A stretch of 64,000 bases of DNA from Rhizopus sp. PT2906 (GCA_025529335.1 JAMYHX010000097.1:43024-107023); one strand, 5' to 3'. Positions 35,033 through 48,780 are shown, counted from the first letter of the stretch. The notes: generated by a model from the sequence alone, not told the origin. A program made the numbers and translations.

Positions 35033-37690
35033 GTTTAATGCAACTTAAGAATGAGAGATGGAAAGAGAAGGAGAAAGAAAAGAAAGATTTTATATCTTTA
35101 TTTAAAATTAGAAGCTTAATGTATTCCGCGGAAGGACCAAGTTCTTAATTTGGAAATCAGCGTTATATCCGTATCTTTTTTTTTTTCAAAACTCTGTCGT
35201 TTCCTGGGTGACAATTTGATTGCTATTAGAACTGCAACCACCCTCGGTAATTGTAACACAAATATACGGACATGTTTAAGCTCTTGTATTATAAAGATGT
35301 ATTCTTTGATTTAAACGTCATGCTGACATGGCCCCTCCCCTTTTGTTTTTTTTTTATAAACATGCCATTTTTGTCCTCACTCACGTTGGTAGCGGGAAAA
35401 CATTTTAAATGGCCCTTATTGTGCTATTTTTATAGAATGAGGCTTAAAGAACCGGGCATGCCCGACCCATCCTGATTGAGGTATTGTCCTACCGTGCTTA
35501 GGTCCAGACAACTCATTGTTTGAAATGTGTGCTTTGGTCATGAGAGGATATGCTTAAATTATATAGATAAAATATGTACAAGAATAAAAACAAAGTAAAT
35601 ATATAAATATAGCAATTTATATATAGCATCTGAATAGACAAAAGGAGCCCTTTTTTAATGTAAAATAACCAAGTCATATATAGATAAGAGAGAGAGAGAG
35701 ACTAATGGTGAGGCGCTCACTTTACAATTATATTGAATTACAAATACCGCACAAATCACAGAGGAGGATAGATAGAGTTAATAAACTTCATAAATCAATT
35801 TCTAACAGGTCCCTTTTTCCTATTATGTAGACTGATAAGATCTAAACCATCATGTTCCCCCCTTTTTTTTGGTTTTATGCCATGTCTGCAAGTAATAATA
35901 AGGATAGTCTCATAGTGATTTCAATCCTTTTAAATATAAACGACTATCAAAAGGATAGTGACCCATAGAAAAATCATTCTTCCTAAACTTAAACGTGGTT
36001 TAACTTTTATGTATGTAAAGTGGCACAATTAATATTCTGTTCGCTCAACCTCGGCCAATGGTCATGGTCACTTCAACAGTTTGTCAAACCTTGTCGTTAA
36101 AGAAGGTTGTCATAATCGGTTACTTTCAATTTGTCGACAATCAGATGTACTAAACTTACTTTATAAACAATATTTCATTGTTTCACAATAAAAGAGAATA
36201 TGCGCTGTCTACAGTCTTTCTCTTCTTTGAAACAAGGAAATGCAAAGAGTTCGATATGCTTTATATGGAAATGTTTACACTCTTTTTTTCTTTTATTTTT
36301 AATTCCACGTGTGCACCATCTACAGATCAATTGTGGTGTAAGACCATCGATTAATATGTCGAAAAGAGAATCAAAGGGAAAAAGACATTGATATATATAT
36401 ATAGACGTTATCATGCAACCTAAATGATTTCTAAATTATCCCTCTTTTCTCTTGGATCGGCTGAGGTAATGCATCAGACTAGAGGGGAGATGCATAATCA
36501 TTTGTGATTCGAACCAAACGGCATATCAGCGTATCAAGAGATAGGGGAAGATGATACTATCCCAGAATTGCTTGTGAAAATGTACACTGGTGCTAAGCAT
36601 TTAATGGATGGTAAAATAAAGCATACGAGATCATTGCTGTTTTTGTTAGATTTTCTAATCTCCTTTTGCATATGGTCCCTTTTTACTGTGCAGTCTAATC
36701 CTTGCATTTCTACAAGTAACACGAGCCAGAATCTTGTTTTAAGATACAGGTTTTTAATCTAAAGTTGGACGGTAACAAAAGGAGGATTTTTTTTTAAGTT
36801 TTATAGTCCCTTGTTGCCAAGTCAGAGATGGAAGTATACCTGGTAAAACCAGTCTTTCAGTCAAAGTACATTGGGCGAAAAGATAAACACTTTTACAGAA
36901 GAATACCATCGACATGCTTCCTTTATTTATTAAATTGACGCATGCTCAGCAAATGACAATTTTAACAAAAGTATCAACATTCATTATTTATAATGTCATC
37001 CTTCACTTTGAATGTCGTGTTTGAATGTTTCTGAACAAAGCTTTTACAAAGACAAAAATCGACAAGCTGATTCTTATGAAAAGGCAACAACTGTACTTGT
37101 TGTCAGTTACAAGATAAAATTAGGCATTTCATATCAGAAAGTATACCAACTACTCCTCGCAAATCTCTTGAATGTTCTTGACTTTATATTAAATTCAAAA
37201 AGTGTTTAGATGTTCATCCAGACAGTTACAAGCTTAACATAGTGTTGCTAGATGATTTTTGTTCTTTTTCTGAGTATATTTATCTACATAAATACATCTT
37301 TTGGCAACATTTTTGTCTCTTTATTATTTCTTCGTTCAACAACCAACAAGTAAACTGTCTTTACCGTCAATATGATCTATCACTAGCCAATTGCTATTGC
37401 AAAGCACCAGGAATTGATTAGAGGGAAAGGGCCCTGTTGCATGTTGCGCGGAAGGAAAGCTTTGAAGCGTTGCTGTTTGAACAAGTTTAACACTTTCAGC
37501 CTTTGTCCAGAGCGTGATTCCAATTTGGAAAAGTTCAAAGGTGTAACCAGTCCCAAATTACAATAAAAGCAGGATATCCACTACCAAGCATAATGGCCTT
37601 TAAGGTATATTATCTTCAAGACTCAAAGAGAAAAGAAGCTAAATACACATAGATGTAATAATCAAAATTGTTTAAAGACAGTTTCTTGCA
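35033..37690. other. 2.7-kb gene-poor region
   Basis: Open frames here are short, AT-rich and without motifs. A 65-codon frame at 37012-37209 and a 79-codon minus frame at 36175-36414 were inspected and not recognised. GA repeats lie at about 35688-35701. No RNA gene was recognised. Confidence 0.35.
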
Positions 37691-37858
37691 GTAGCATCTG
37701 AAAACTCTGGAACCGAAATCTTGCCGCGGTTCTTTTGGCATGTTTTGGAACCATTGAGAGAAGCAGGTGCTCAACCTAAAAGATTTGCACGATCAAAACA
37801 ACTAACTCTTGACAAGAAAATGGCCCAGAGCGCCCGAATCGTCTTCTTCCTTAGTTAA
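37691..37858 (+). pseudogene. Probable gene fragment, lipid-kinase-like text
   Basis: After an acceptor-like ttgcag a 55-codon frame encodes ASENSGTEILPRFFWHVLEP, then LREAGAQPKRFARSK, before a stop. The N-SG...FF..VLEPL..AG pattern recalls the start of the DAGK/sphingosine-kinase catalytic domain, which opens with an N-P-x-S-G motif. No glycine-rich continuation or later kinase motif follows, so I read it as a relic. The assignment is weak. Confidence 0.25.
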
Positions 37859-38693
37859 CGCTGAGGGATACCCATAGTACAGGCAAAATATGAAAAAATC
37901 AGTTGAATATAAAACATATAATGTCTAATTTTACTGCTGGCACTATCTACAAAAAAGTTTACAATAACCAGAATACAATTGTGCAATTTGCACACTTAGA
38001 CTTTTTTTTATAGTAAAGAGAACTGTGTGTCTTACATCCGTGAGTTTTATTCAATCATTTACTTCTTGTTGTATTTTCGACTATTGTTCTTGAAGTTTCT
38101 TAAATGGGAAATAAAGCTTAGCTGTTTAAAGAAATATGTATCAATCGAAATAAGCCATCTAGGCGCAGCAATCGTTCAAATTTAGTTCTTATGATAAGGT
38201 ATTGCATTTTACAGCTAATATCATCAAAATCAACGACGTATTTACCATCAGACCATCCCTGAGACTATAGCTGCAGGCAGTCCTTGATAAGAACAGAAAA
38301 GGGTACCTGAATTTGGTAGGCCATCTGTTGCTGGCATTTTTTAATATTCAACTTTTGGCCTGTATTTTTTCTATGTAATAGGAAATAGTGTGTAATATCT
38401 AGATCTAATTAAGCCTCAATTATCTAAAGATAAAGAAAAAGAGAATAGAAAGGGTTTACTACAAGATGGGTTTGCGGAAGAAAAGCTGACATTCATTTTA
38501 TGGCTGCAAAACATTTTATTTTTGGAAACAGCCTCTGCGTGTGTGTTGCGTGAGTGAGTGAGTGAGAGCGACTGAGAGGGAGGGCGAGAGATTGTGTGTG
38601 TGTGTGTGTGTACTCAAAAAATTCCTTTCCTATTTTTTCTTTTTTTTTTTTCCTTTTTTTTTTTTGAAAAATACACATATACATCATACAACA
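37859..38693. other. Intergenic region and ARF leader
   Basis: Upstream of ARF lie a GTGA tandem run (about 38548-38566), a GT microsatellite (about 38593-38611) and long poly-T tracts (38636-38665). No gene is seen. Confidence 0.4.
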
Positions 38694-39410
<717 letters not shown>

Positions 39411-40807
39411 ATGAAGGAGAAAAATACAATAAAAAATGGGCGTTCTTTTTAATACTTTATAAAATGCATTTGAATAACATCGTCCTACCATTCACAACAG
39501 TGTACCTTTAGTTTTACTCAGGCACGTGAGGACATGGGTGTAGTAAAAATATGCATTCATAGATGAAAGAGATGGGCGTCTTTTACTTTTGCATTTAAAT
39601 ATAAGAGAACAGAAGCATATTAATTATATACTCGATCACTTCTAGTTCTCTTTGACTTGACTGAGACGAATGTCCACACTTTTCTATCAAACACTTGGTG
39701 CAAAGTAGCTGTAAACAGTGATCGCTGAGCTCAGCAGATTCAAATAACGACTCTCGAGCGAATGATTCGATCCTTCATAATAATTTATTTGTCAGGTGTG
39801 CACCTTAAAAGCATTGTTTTATCTCCCTACTCTCCTCAATTCCTTGCTATCCATAGACTGCAAAGCCCAAGTCGCGAAACTTTCCTCCCAAACAAAAACA
39901 AGCTACTGCTTCCTACGCATTGGTACTCTCTTTAGCTTTTCATTCGAGCCAAGAGTTTGAATATTTTATATCGCCGCTTGACGATATATTCTTGTTATGA
40001 TAGCTGTAGTTGACGGCATTGAGTTACTCCTAGTAAACTGCATCAAACAATAGTTTTTATATAAACGGTCATCATATCAGGGAAATGTATGATTCTAAAT
40101 ATTGTGATTTCTAGATTGACATGCTGCATAATAAGGCTACCACAATCAAGCCAATGATAAGGAAATTAATTTCAGAATATTAGAGGTAAGCAGAAAGGGA
40201 GGAGAGAGGTTGATAATCTCGCATTTACCGAAGCTGATTCTTGCAGCCGTCTTGTAAAATGGTTTATGCTGATCTTGAATAATTACATTGTACTTTCACA
40301 TTGGTATCACTTTTATAATGAAATGAGATGTACCTTTTGAACCAGCCAATAACATTACTGGCGTAATTCAAATGTTAATAAACACTGGTGTCTCCGCAGT
40401 TTGTCTTTGTATCATGAACATATTGTTATTTGAGTAAAGAAAAATAGAGTTAAAATGTTGTCCAAAGGGCTTGGATTAAATCAAAATGAATAAACCATGA
40501 AATAATGCAGAATCTACAGCAAGTAAAGGATTATGATATATTATTATAATGAAAGAAGAACTGAATGTCCCCCTTATGAGAGGTAAATAGTGCAAAGTTA
40601 GACATTATAAATACATTGATTATGATATATGCATTATCTTTACGCATTAAAGTTATATTTATAATTTCTGTGCATTTATCAACAAGACATGATCGAATCA
40701 GCTGCGATTGCATCATTTCATGGTCAGAAAACATAATATGTTTACCTATTTATTCTTGATTCTGTTTTCTTTGACATATGTAATATGACTCTTTTCTTTT
40801 ATATACA
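39411..40807. other. 1.4-kb intergenic region
   Basis: No gene recognised. It holds the ARF 3' region and the promoter of the PIN-like carrier gene. Short open frames lack motifs. Confidence 0.4.
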
Positions 40808-42165
40808 ATGATTGATCTGATATTATCTGCCGTTCAGGTACAGCTTTGTGATATTAGAAAGAGAATGTCGTCCCTGATAACACGTTCATTAGGCAATAAT
40901 GCAAGTCATGACAATCGTCTTTATTGGAGCAATATTAGCTTATTGTGATTATATTGACAATGATCAACAGAGGGTAATTCCAAGATATTCTTTTTATTTA
41001 TGTTTTTAATATAATGATCATAGTGGCTATCAAGACTAAACATGATCTTCTTTACTCCTTGTTTATTATTCACAAATATTGCCTCAGTCGTGTCTTTGGA
41101 AAAGTTATTCGACTTGTGGCCAATACCTGCATTCTATATCACCTTCATATTTATCTCTTGGATCCTGTGTCAATTATTCATGCCCTTATTCAAGGTCGAA
41201 ACACAACATAGACGATTTGTCCTTGCCTGTGTCTTGTTTAGTAATACAAACTCATTGCCAGTGGCTATCATGTCAGGGCTTGCTGTGTCTGAATCAGGCA
41301 AATCTTTATATTTCTATACAGATGATACACAAGCTACAGTTTCAGCAAGGTAAATAACCCCAAAATGCACAGTTTTGTACACATACTAATCTTAAACAGA
41401 GGGATTTCGTACATCTTGTTCTTTGGACTATTTTCTAACCTTCTCAGATGGTCATATGGATTCAGTCTATTGCGAAGAACGTCTAAAGATGAAGAGGAAA
41501 CCTTTGATGTACATACCTCAGATACCTTTAACCAAAGCAACCGAAATTCATATGGAAGTATATCAACCACAGAGACATCTGAAAAGGGTACACGTCGACT
41601 AATAAAAAAATTGATGAGAATCATTCAACAGTCAATGTCACCCCCGCTCCTTGCCGCCATCTTTGCTTTCTTGGTGGGCATTTGTCGTCCACTCAAGTAT
41701 TTGTTATATAGCAAAGACTCATTTCTCTATGGATCCTTCACCCATGCCATTCAATCCTGTGGGAAAGCATCTGTTCCTATTGTTCTCATTTGCTTAGGTG
41801 CTCAGTTAAAGATGATTCGTGAAACCCAGGCAGCAGCAAGTCATGAAATTCACAAGACAGTAACAGCTACCATCTTCATTCGAATGTTTTTGACGCCTCT
41901 TTGTGCGATCCTTTCTGTCTTTATCTTTGGGTGTCTTGGTCAGTCTCATCTTGAATTGGCAAGTGATCCTGTATTTCTTGTTGCTATCATCATTGCAGGA
42001 TGTACACCTACATCGATTAATCTAGCACAAATCACTCAAGCAAATAGAGTCTTTCAAGATGAAATGCTACATGTATTATTTTGGAGTTATGGTGTAGCCT
42101 GTATACCAGTATGTATAGCCGTTGTCTTTGCTGCACTCTTTATAGTGAAGCACTTGGCTACATAA
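40808..42165 (+). CDS. Auxin-efflux-carrier/PIN-like membrane transporter
   Basis: Four exons (40808-40837, 40893-40973, 41024-41349, 41400-42165) encode about 400 residues. The N-terminus has the family pattern: LILSAVQAIMQVMTIVFIGA, then WLSRLNMIFFTPCLLFTNIA and NTNSLPVAIMSGL. The two hydrophobic halves, about five segments each, are separated by a hydrophilic loop (SLLRRTSKDEEETF, TTETSEKGTRR). The second half includes LGAQLKMIRETQAA and AGCTPTSINLAQITQ. Fungal members are ER or plasma-membrane carriers of unsettled substrate, so auxin transport should not be assumed. Exon 1 encodes only ten residues and was found by its match to the family start. Confidence 0.9.
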
Positions 42166-42260
42166 CATACATATACCACTCTTAATCATCTCTTTTCTAT
42201 TTTTTTATATATCCTTTATCTGTACATACAATTATATATATATATATATTATTTATTGCA

Positions 42261-43335
42261 TTATTCGATGCTACGGGACATGAAATAGCTTGGTATCCAA
42301 TATGTATCCACACCTTCATAGCTATCTATCCAGGCTAGTTCATCTTGTAGCAAACGATTCTGTTTATATAATAAACATGTTATTTTAATATGTTGCATAT
42401 TCAATATAATACATACCACAGCAGTGTCCATTCTTTCTTGGCCCCATCCCAGTTCGACTTGAATCATTTCATAAGTGATATAACCTGTCTTTTGAGCAAG
42501 AAGCAATAATGTTGACTGATCCTTATCCAATTCTTTGGGTACAGATCTTACAAGCTTTTTATCCCCAATCTGTAACACCTCATACCCCCCGTTTAATGGC
42601 TTTAATGTCTTTATGGCTCGAATCATGTCATCTTCAGTTATTTGCTGTTGTGTGTTGCCTTTCTTGCTGTTATTTGATGGCGCACCTCGCATCACTTTAA
42701 TCCTTTTCATGATTTCACCAAGTTCAGTTAACCCACCATCATTTGCTCTGCTGGTAATACATGCTTCGATCACTTGAATACCCAACTCATAGTAAAAGTC
42801 ACCAACACCTAATAAATCAGCCCAAAAGCCCTTATTGGCTTATTCAGAGATGTTAGTTCAAATTCTTCTTCCTGTCCTTCCCTCTCTATCTTTCTTTTCT
42901 CTCTCTCTCTCTCTCTTTTTTTTTGTCACAAAAGGAGAGGTGGGTGGACACTGTTTATGAATGTTATTTACAATACAGGCAAGTGGGTCAACACCAATAT
43001 TAGCACACATCTTTTGAAAGTGAGCTCGAAAGGTTGGATCTTTTCGGATATCTTTGCGATGCTTTTGTGCAAATTCTTGCAAGTTCTTTTTAAAGGTTTC
43101 CATTTGATTTTGAAGCTATATTAATATTAGTTAGAGAAATAGGTTTCCAAACAAGGTATGCTCATATAACCTGCTGTAATTCTTTTGCAGCGATCGTGTC
43201 TCCTATTTGTTGGTAATCTCTCTTTTTTTTTTTATAAGAATGTCAATCTTGTACTTTTTACTACTATTCTTGTTACTTTACGTCAAGCCTCTCTCTATGG
43301 CGTGCATTAGCTAATCCAATAGGTCTTCTTCTCAT
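42261..43335 (-). CDS. SNF8: ESCRT-II subunit SNF8/VPS22
   Basis: Five exons (43335-43282, 43221-43171, 43115-42977, 42838-42417, 42359-42261) encode 254 residues (human SNF8 is 258). It opens MRRRPIGLANARHRER, then a coiled segment, then the winged-helix core with CANIGVDPLASNKGFWADLL, GVGDFYYELGIQVIEACI, LKPLNGGYEVLQIGDKKLV and the C-terminal DELAWIDSYEGVDTYWIPSY. ESCRT-II bridges ESCRT-I and ESCRT-III in multivesicular-body sorting. Intron 3 (42976-42839) carries a GA/CT microsatellite and ends in AAG rather than YAG. Just upstream on the same strand is ATG6, with a 148-base gap. Confidence 0.93.
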
Positions 43336-43483
43336 CTGATGTTTATAAGAAAGAGAGAGAAAAAAAAGAAAGTTTCGAGTTTATGCTACTTTTTTATTGT
43401 CCGCATTTACTCTTCTCAAGTGCAGTTATGGCTTTGATGAATATAGAAGACGGGTATAAAAGGATTTTATTGTTTATGAATAA

Positions 43484-45275
43484 TCATTTTGATGGCTCAT
43501 TTGAAGTATTGGCTCTACTTGCAAATACAAGAATCCACTTCATATTAGTAAGCATATATCTTAATGCCTTTGTCCATGATTCATCTTGATTGAACTGTAA
43601 TCGAATGGATAGATCGCCAATCTTGTCCTTATTGATCCTATAAGGCAATCGAAGGCTCTTGTCCTTTTCTTCTGCAAAGTCTGTCAATTGCTTTAGACAA
43701 TTTAAAACGGCTACCATTGCATGATCAAATCTTCTATTTAAAAACATTCTATTAAGCCCAAAGTCACCTGAACCATATCTATATTTGTATATATATGAGT
43801 TAGCATATCTTGTATCAACATGTATAGTACTTACAGTTCATAAGATAGCACACTGTCACCCTCTATCTTTTCTACTCTTGAAAATGACCCCATAGGAACC
43901 AATCGATATCTATAACAAACAATGAAAATAAGCTCTCCTCACTGATTGTACATCTATTTACGTCTGGAATTGGAACTTTAGCTTATTAGCTATAGTATAC
44001 AACAACAATAGCGTCTGACCCCACGCTGCATTGATTTCATTCCACTCAACCTTAAAACAAGAATAAATTTGACTGAATTGTATATACATGTACGTGCACT
44101 TACGGGATGTGTACTGAGTCTACCTAATCTAAACCCATTGATCGTTCCAAAGGGCCCATCGTGCGATATACAGAAAGCATCATTATAAACTACTGTTTTC
44201 TGCAATTTTTCGTATTGTCTCACGTCATGATCATATTTCAAATTGATAGAATCTCTTTCATTTTGAAATGCGTCAAGGTCCAGTTGATATTCATTACACT
44301 TCTCCCAAAATTGGTCTTCTTCTTGGTTCAGTGACTTCAATGTCTGTTCCAAACTCTGTAGTTCCTGTTCAAGTTTCTTCTCTTCCTCTTGTAGTCCTGA
44401 TAGCTCTTCCAACGCCTCATCCTCTGCTACTTGTAACTAAGTCATATTATTATTTTTTCTATCATTTTATCTAATATCATTTACCTCCTCAAGCTGCTTC
44501 TTAAGCTCTTGCTCCTCTTCATCGCTCAACTTGTTATCTTTTACCTTTTTCATAAATTCAATATAACAATCTCTCTCACGACTCACGTCTTCCAATTGCT
44601 TTTCCAAAGCTTCTAAAAGCATATCTGTGCACTCCTGACATAAAGGATGGTCTACATTTGACTTGCTTGACATAATATCAAACAAGCGGTTGGCCACTTT
44701 CAATCGATGAGATAAACTGTTATTCCTCGTCCAGTTTGCCTCTTCTATAGCTGCAGCACTCGGGCTAGACATAAAAGAAGAACCATTATCTTGTGCTGTT
44801 GTTGCTGCTGATTTGGAAGCACTGCCGAGGACAGTGGTTGACTTGGAGGTCAAGAGAGAAACTGGCCTTGCAGTCGTACTAGGGCTACGAATATGACTGC
44901 TACTACTACTACTTGTATGGTGAATAGCTTGAGGGTGAGGAAGCATGACAAAGGACTCTGATACAGGAAAGCTTCTTCGTTTATCTAATGTTGTATGGGA
45001 AGGTGTGGAACTAGGTTTTTTGATTCCCATCAGTTTACGGGACATGGGTTCTGGAAATGTTGTCTTGTTTGATGCACGCTTTTGATGTTCTTGCGCCTCA
45101 TACTGTTCTTCTGCAAGTAATGGCGCTATCGTAAAGTAGTTTAGCGCTTTCTCCAGAAAAGGAGCTTTTCCTTTATTCAAATACCAATAAGCATATCAGC
45201 AGCTGCTTGCTCTAGATTCATTAAGGAATCATCAATCTTTAATGACTGATTACAACGTTGACAGGTAAACGACAT
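43484..45275 (-). CDS. ATG6: ATG6/VPS30, Beclin-1 family autophagy protein
   Basis: Six exons (45275-45185, 45110-44485, 44436-44104, 44050-43962, 43909-43835, 43778-43484) encode about 502 residues. The N-terminus has the zinc-finger-like CQRCNQSLKIDDSLMNL. A Ser-rich disordered stretch follows, then the coiled coil (HPLCQECTDMLLEALEKQL and LSGLQEEEKKLEQELQSLEQ), and the C-terminal BARA domain (AFCISHDGPFGTINGFRLG, EWNEINAAWGQTLLLLY, YGSGDFGLNR). Beclin is a subunit of the class III PI3-kinase complexes in autophagy and endosomal sorting. The exon 1-2 intron was set at 45184-45111 because continuing the exon 1 frame meets a stop and a 38-nt alternative looked too short. Confidence 0.92.
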
Positions 45276-45660
45276 TTATGCATTTATTTATTTTTATAAA
45301 AGAAAAGGTAGGGCCATAAAACGTATTTTAAGCATAAAGTGAGCATGTGTGACCTGTGCTAAAAGTAGATTCTGCAATCACCCTCCCAAAATGATCTCAG
45401 TTACGTGAATGTCTTGTATATAAAAAAGCTACCATTATACTTTATCTAATGATGGGAAATATTCCCTTGTGAATATTTATATATCTTACATTATCCCTCC
45501 CCTGTTCTTTCCTAAAAGGTTATGATCTTCCTATGCGACATCATGTATCACAAGAATACAAACACCACTTGTGGAGGAAAATCATATGGGTTGCTGCTGT
45601 TGTGAAAGATAAATATTCCTTTTTTTTTTTAGTTCTTTTCCTTTTTTCTTTACTAAACAT
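45276..45660. promoter_or_regulatory. Divergent promoter, ATG6 and alpha/beta hydrolase
   Basis: 385 bases separate the opposite start codons. A T-rich tract (45620-45631) precedes the hydrolase ATG. No specific site is recognised. Confidence 0.35.
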
Positions 45661-47048
45661 ATGGACGACATTCGTTTATTAATCAAGCGTAATTCTCCTC
45701 CTGCATTGGCAGTACAAACAATCCGGTCTGCCCTTGCAATGAATCCAACAGCTTGTAGAAGTATCATCAATGACTTTACACGTCCTCTCAAGGAGCAGAA
45801 ACGATTTATTCGTAAATTCGATAACGAACACTGGAAAGGAAGTTTGATAATGTCAGAAATGATACGATGTGATGATGAAACCGCCCTTAAACGGTTACAA
45901 AAGGCTGATATTGTCATCTTTGAAATTCATGGTAAAGAAAATATTCCAAGTTACATATAGATTCTTATATTATTATCAGGAGGTGGGTTTAGAGCAGGAC
46001 ATAGTACGATGTATATGGATTCATTTATCAGTTGGCTGAGGCTTTTCAAGAGCAAATACAATCTCTATGCATGCATCATGTCTGTTGAATATGGTAATCC
46101 AAATTGTTCCAAATTTAGAAATAATATTCATGCTTTATCATTGCACTATTAGGATTAGCTCCCAAGTACAAATATCCTGAGCCTGTTCATCAATGTGTCT
46201 CTGCTTACAACTATCTCACGAACCATCTCGGTGTTTCTCCTTCTAAAGTCGTCTTCTCTGGAGACTCCGCAGGCGGGGCTCTTGTCATAGAGACACTAAT
46301 AAGAACTTATGCACCTGGCATCTTGGATAACCTTGATGCACCCAGGACAAACTTTGATCTTCCTTTGCCTGCTGCAGCTTTATTATCATCTCCTTTGGTA
46401 TCACCCGAGACAACACAGGAGTCGTGGAAGAAATATGAAAAGAAGGATATCATATCACTGTCTCTAGCAAAATCCGTATTTAAAGAATACCTGGATTTGC
46501 CAAATGTCAAGATGGAGGACTTGCCCATCCTACGGATAAGTCAAATCAATAACGAATTTGATAGATTCTTGCCAAAGAATGTGCTTGTGATTGCTGGTAT
46601 CAAGGAAGTCTTGTATGATAGTATTGCCCAAATGGTAGACTTTATAAAGCAAGACGGCAAGATCAATCTTACCTTCCTTGAAGAAAATCTTTTGCACGAC
46701 TGGTTCCTTATTCATGAGGTTATCAGCAAGAAAGATAAAGGAGTCATTCAAAAGTATGATGAACTCTTTGTTGACTTTGCAGTGAAAGCTGTTAAAGAAG
46801 CTCGACGTGCTTTAGTAACACAAACAAAGGAAACGGTCCCAGAGCCTTTGAAAAACAACAGCAATAGCAACATTGATGTGGAGTCTGTGCAAGAAAAGAT
46901 AATTCCAGAGATTATTGAAAAGTTGGACACGCCTTTTGTATTGCTCGAAGATGCCAAGTTCCCCAAGCCTGAAATCTATAAGCCAAACACTATTCTGTCA
47001 GACTATGCTATTGTGTCAGATGAGCCGAATACTGCTGTTGCTTTATAA
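45661..47048 (+). CDS. Alpha/beta hydrolase fold-3, HSL-type esterase/lipase
   Basis: Three exons (45661-45931, 45980-46093, 46153-47048) encode about 426 residues. The oxyanion motif HGGGFRAG is assembled across intron 1. The nucleophile elbow is GDSAGG, and EYGLAPKYKYPEP matches the HSL-group signature (Y-x-LAPE-x-x-xPA). A later HDWFLIHEV probably supplies the catalytic His, and an acidic partner should sit in the IAGIKEVLYDS segment. The C-terminal 100 residues are a charged extension (VPEPLKNNSNSNIDVESVQE) beyond the usual fold. The substrate is unknown; a neutral lipid or small ester is likely. Confidence 0.82.
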
Positions 47049-47307
47049 AAAATAAACGCTTTTTAGCATTTATGCTGTCAAATTTGTCCCGGTGGGCCAA
47101 GTCTGGTTTTTACGTCATCGTTGCTTTGAGTTTAGTCCGATTGTCCAATGAACATCCAGCATAAATTAGTTTTTCTTTTCTTTTCCATAAGTTTCCCTTG
47201 TTTCAAGCTTATTCTTTTTTTATTTTATTTATCAAGCACTTGGTGCGTGTTTATATCCAATAAAAACTAATACGAGCCTATATATTAAGTCGTCCTAGTA
47301 GAATATT

Positions 47308-48670
47308 ATGTCTGAAGCCACTACTCCCGAACAAACTTTGCACAGGGTACTTGAAGTTTTATGTGATATATATATATACATATATTAAACGTCTCTTTAG
47401 GTTTTCGTTACCAACTTGAACTTTCAAACAAATGAAGAAACACTCGAAAGTTTTCTCAGCGAAGCTGGCAAAGTGTAAGTACAATCATGATGTTTAGAAC
47501 TCTGTTGACGTGTATTAGTAAGGAGGTTATTATTGTAAGACGCGGTAAAAGATCAAAGGGCTATGGTTTTGCTGGTTATGATACACAAGAAGAAGCTGAT
47601 AAGGCTGTCAAGGAACTGACCAAGAAAGAACTTGATGGTCGTGAAATTAAAGTTCAGATATCTAACCCTCAAGCAGCAAAGAAGAAGCCTAGAAAAAATA
47701 GACCTGCATCCAAGAGAACCGGACGCAAGAATGTAAGTGGTTGTGATAGACTTTGTATTGTAGTAACCCTTTTATTTAGGCTGAAGCTTCTGAATCTAGT
47801 GAGGAGGAGGAACAGACTGCTCCAGCTAAAGCCAAAGAAATTACCGCTGCTAATACCTCCAAGGAGCAAAATGACAAGAACGAGAAGGAAGCACATGAGG
47901 AGGAAACTGGGCCTAATACATCTGTCTTTGTTGCCAACCTTCCCTTCAGAATGGGTGTTCCTCAACTTTATGCCTTATTCAAGGAGTACAAGGTTACCTC
48001 TGCTATGATTGCTAGACACAAAGCGTAAGTTTGTGGGGAGGAGTTCAGACCTTTATCCAGAATTTTTAATAACAGAATTAGGACACGTCCTGGTAGAAGA
48101 GGACGATCCAAGGGCTACGGTTTTGTCGAATTGGAGTCTGCCGAGGAACAGGAAAGATTGCTGAAGGAGTTTGGTACGGTTGAATTGAAAGGCCGCACTA
48201 TTAGTGTAAGAGCTGCTACTTCTCAAAAGAAAAAGCCTTTAAGAAGAACAAAGACAAAACAAGAGAAGGACGACAAGGAAAGCGGAAGTGAGAAAACAAG
48301 AAAGAGCAAGAAGAGTAACAAGAAGCAAAAAGAAGCCTTAGATGCTGTCAAGCAAGCCGAAGAAGGCGTCAAAGAAGTGAAGAAGGAGGATGGTGTTAAT
48401 GCTGCCAATGCTGCTGCAGATGCAGTGAAAGAAGTAAAGAAAGAGGATGGTGTTCAGGCTGCCCATGAGGCTGCTGAAGCTGTTAAGGAAGTAAAGAAGG
48501 AGGATGGTGTTCAGGCTGCCCATGAGGCCGCTGAAGCTGTTAAGGAAGTGAAGAAAGAGGACAGTAAAGATGCACCTAAAGCTACTGATGAAACTGTCAA
48601 AGAAGTAAAAAAGGAGGACAGTAAAGATACAGCTAAAGTCGCCACAGAAACCACTCAAGCCAAGAAATGA
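47308..48670 (+). CDS. Two-RRM RNA-binding protein with Lys/Glu/Ala repeat tail
   Basis: Five exons (47308-47346, 47401-47474, 47519-47732, 47780-48024, 48076-48670) encode 388 residues. RRM1 has RNP2 VFVTNLNF and RNP1 KGYGFAGY. An acidic linker (ASESSEEEEQ) precedes RRM2, with RNP2 VFVANLPF and RNP1 KGYGFVEL. The tail is a basic segment, then five tandem repeats of about 19 residues (EVKKEDGVQAAHEAAEAVK type) at 48374-48667. The RRM pairing resembles fungal single-strand or poly(A)-type RNP proteins, but I cannot assign an orthologue. Introns 1 and 2 fall inside RRM1. Confidence 0.85.
48374..48667 (+). repeat. 57-nt tandem coding repeat, five units
   Basis: Units begin at 48374, 48431, 48488, 48545 and 48602, each opening with codons for EVKKED. 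Units 2 and 3 are nearly identical in DNA. The repeat is in frame and encodes the C-terminal tail of the two-RRM protein. Confidence 0.9.
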
Positions 48671-48780
48671 AGTGTATAAATAAATAGATAAAACTCTGCT
48701 ATGTATAATAAACTGTATACATGTTTTACGTGTAATGTATTTAACATGGCTTTTTATTAGTATTAGTATTATTATTATTA

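Noticed and set aside
36495..36525. Possible tRNA B-box (ggttcgaatca on the minus strand)
   Set aside because: No A-box, acceptor stem or anticodon arm could be placed around it.
44268..44474. 68-codon plus-strand frame inside ATG6
   Set aside because: It lies antisense to the Beclin coiled-coil exon, with no independent support.
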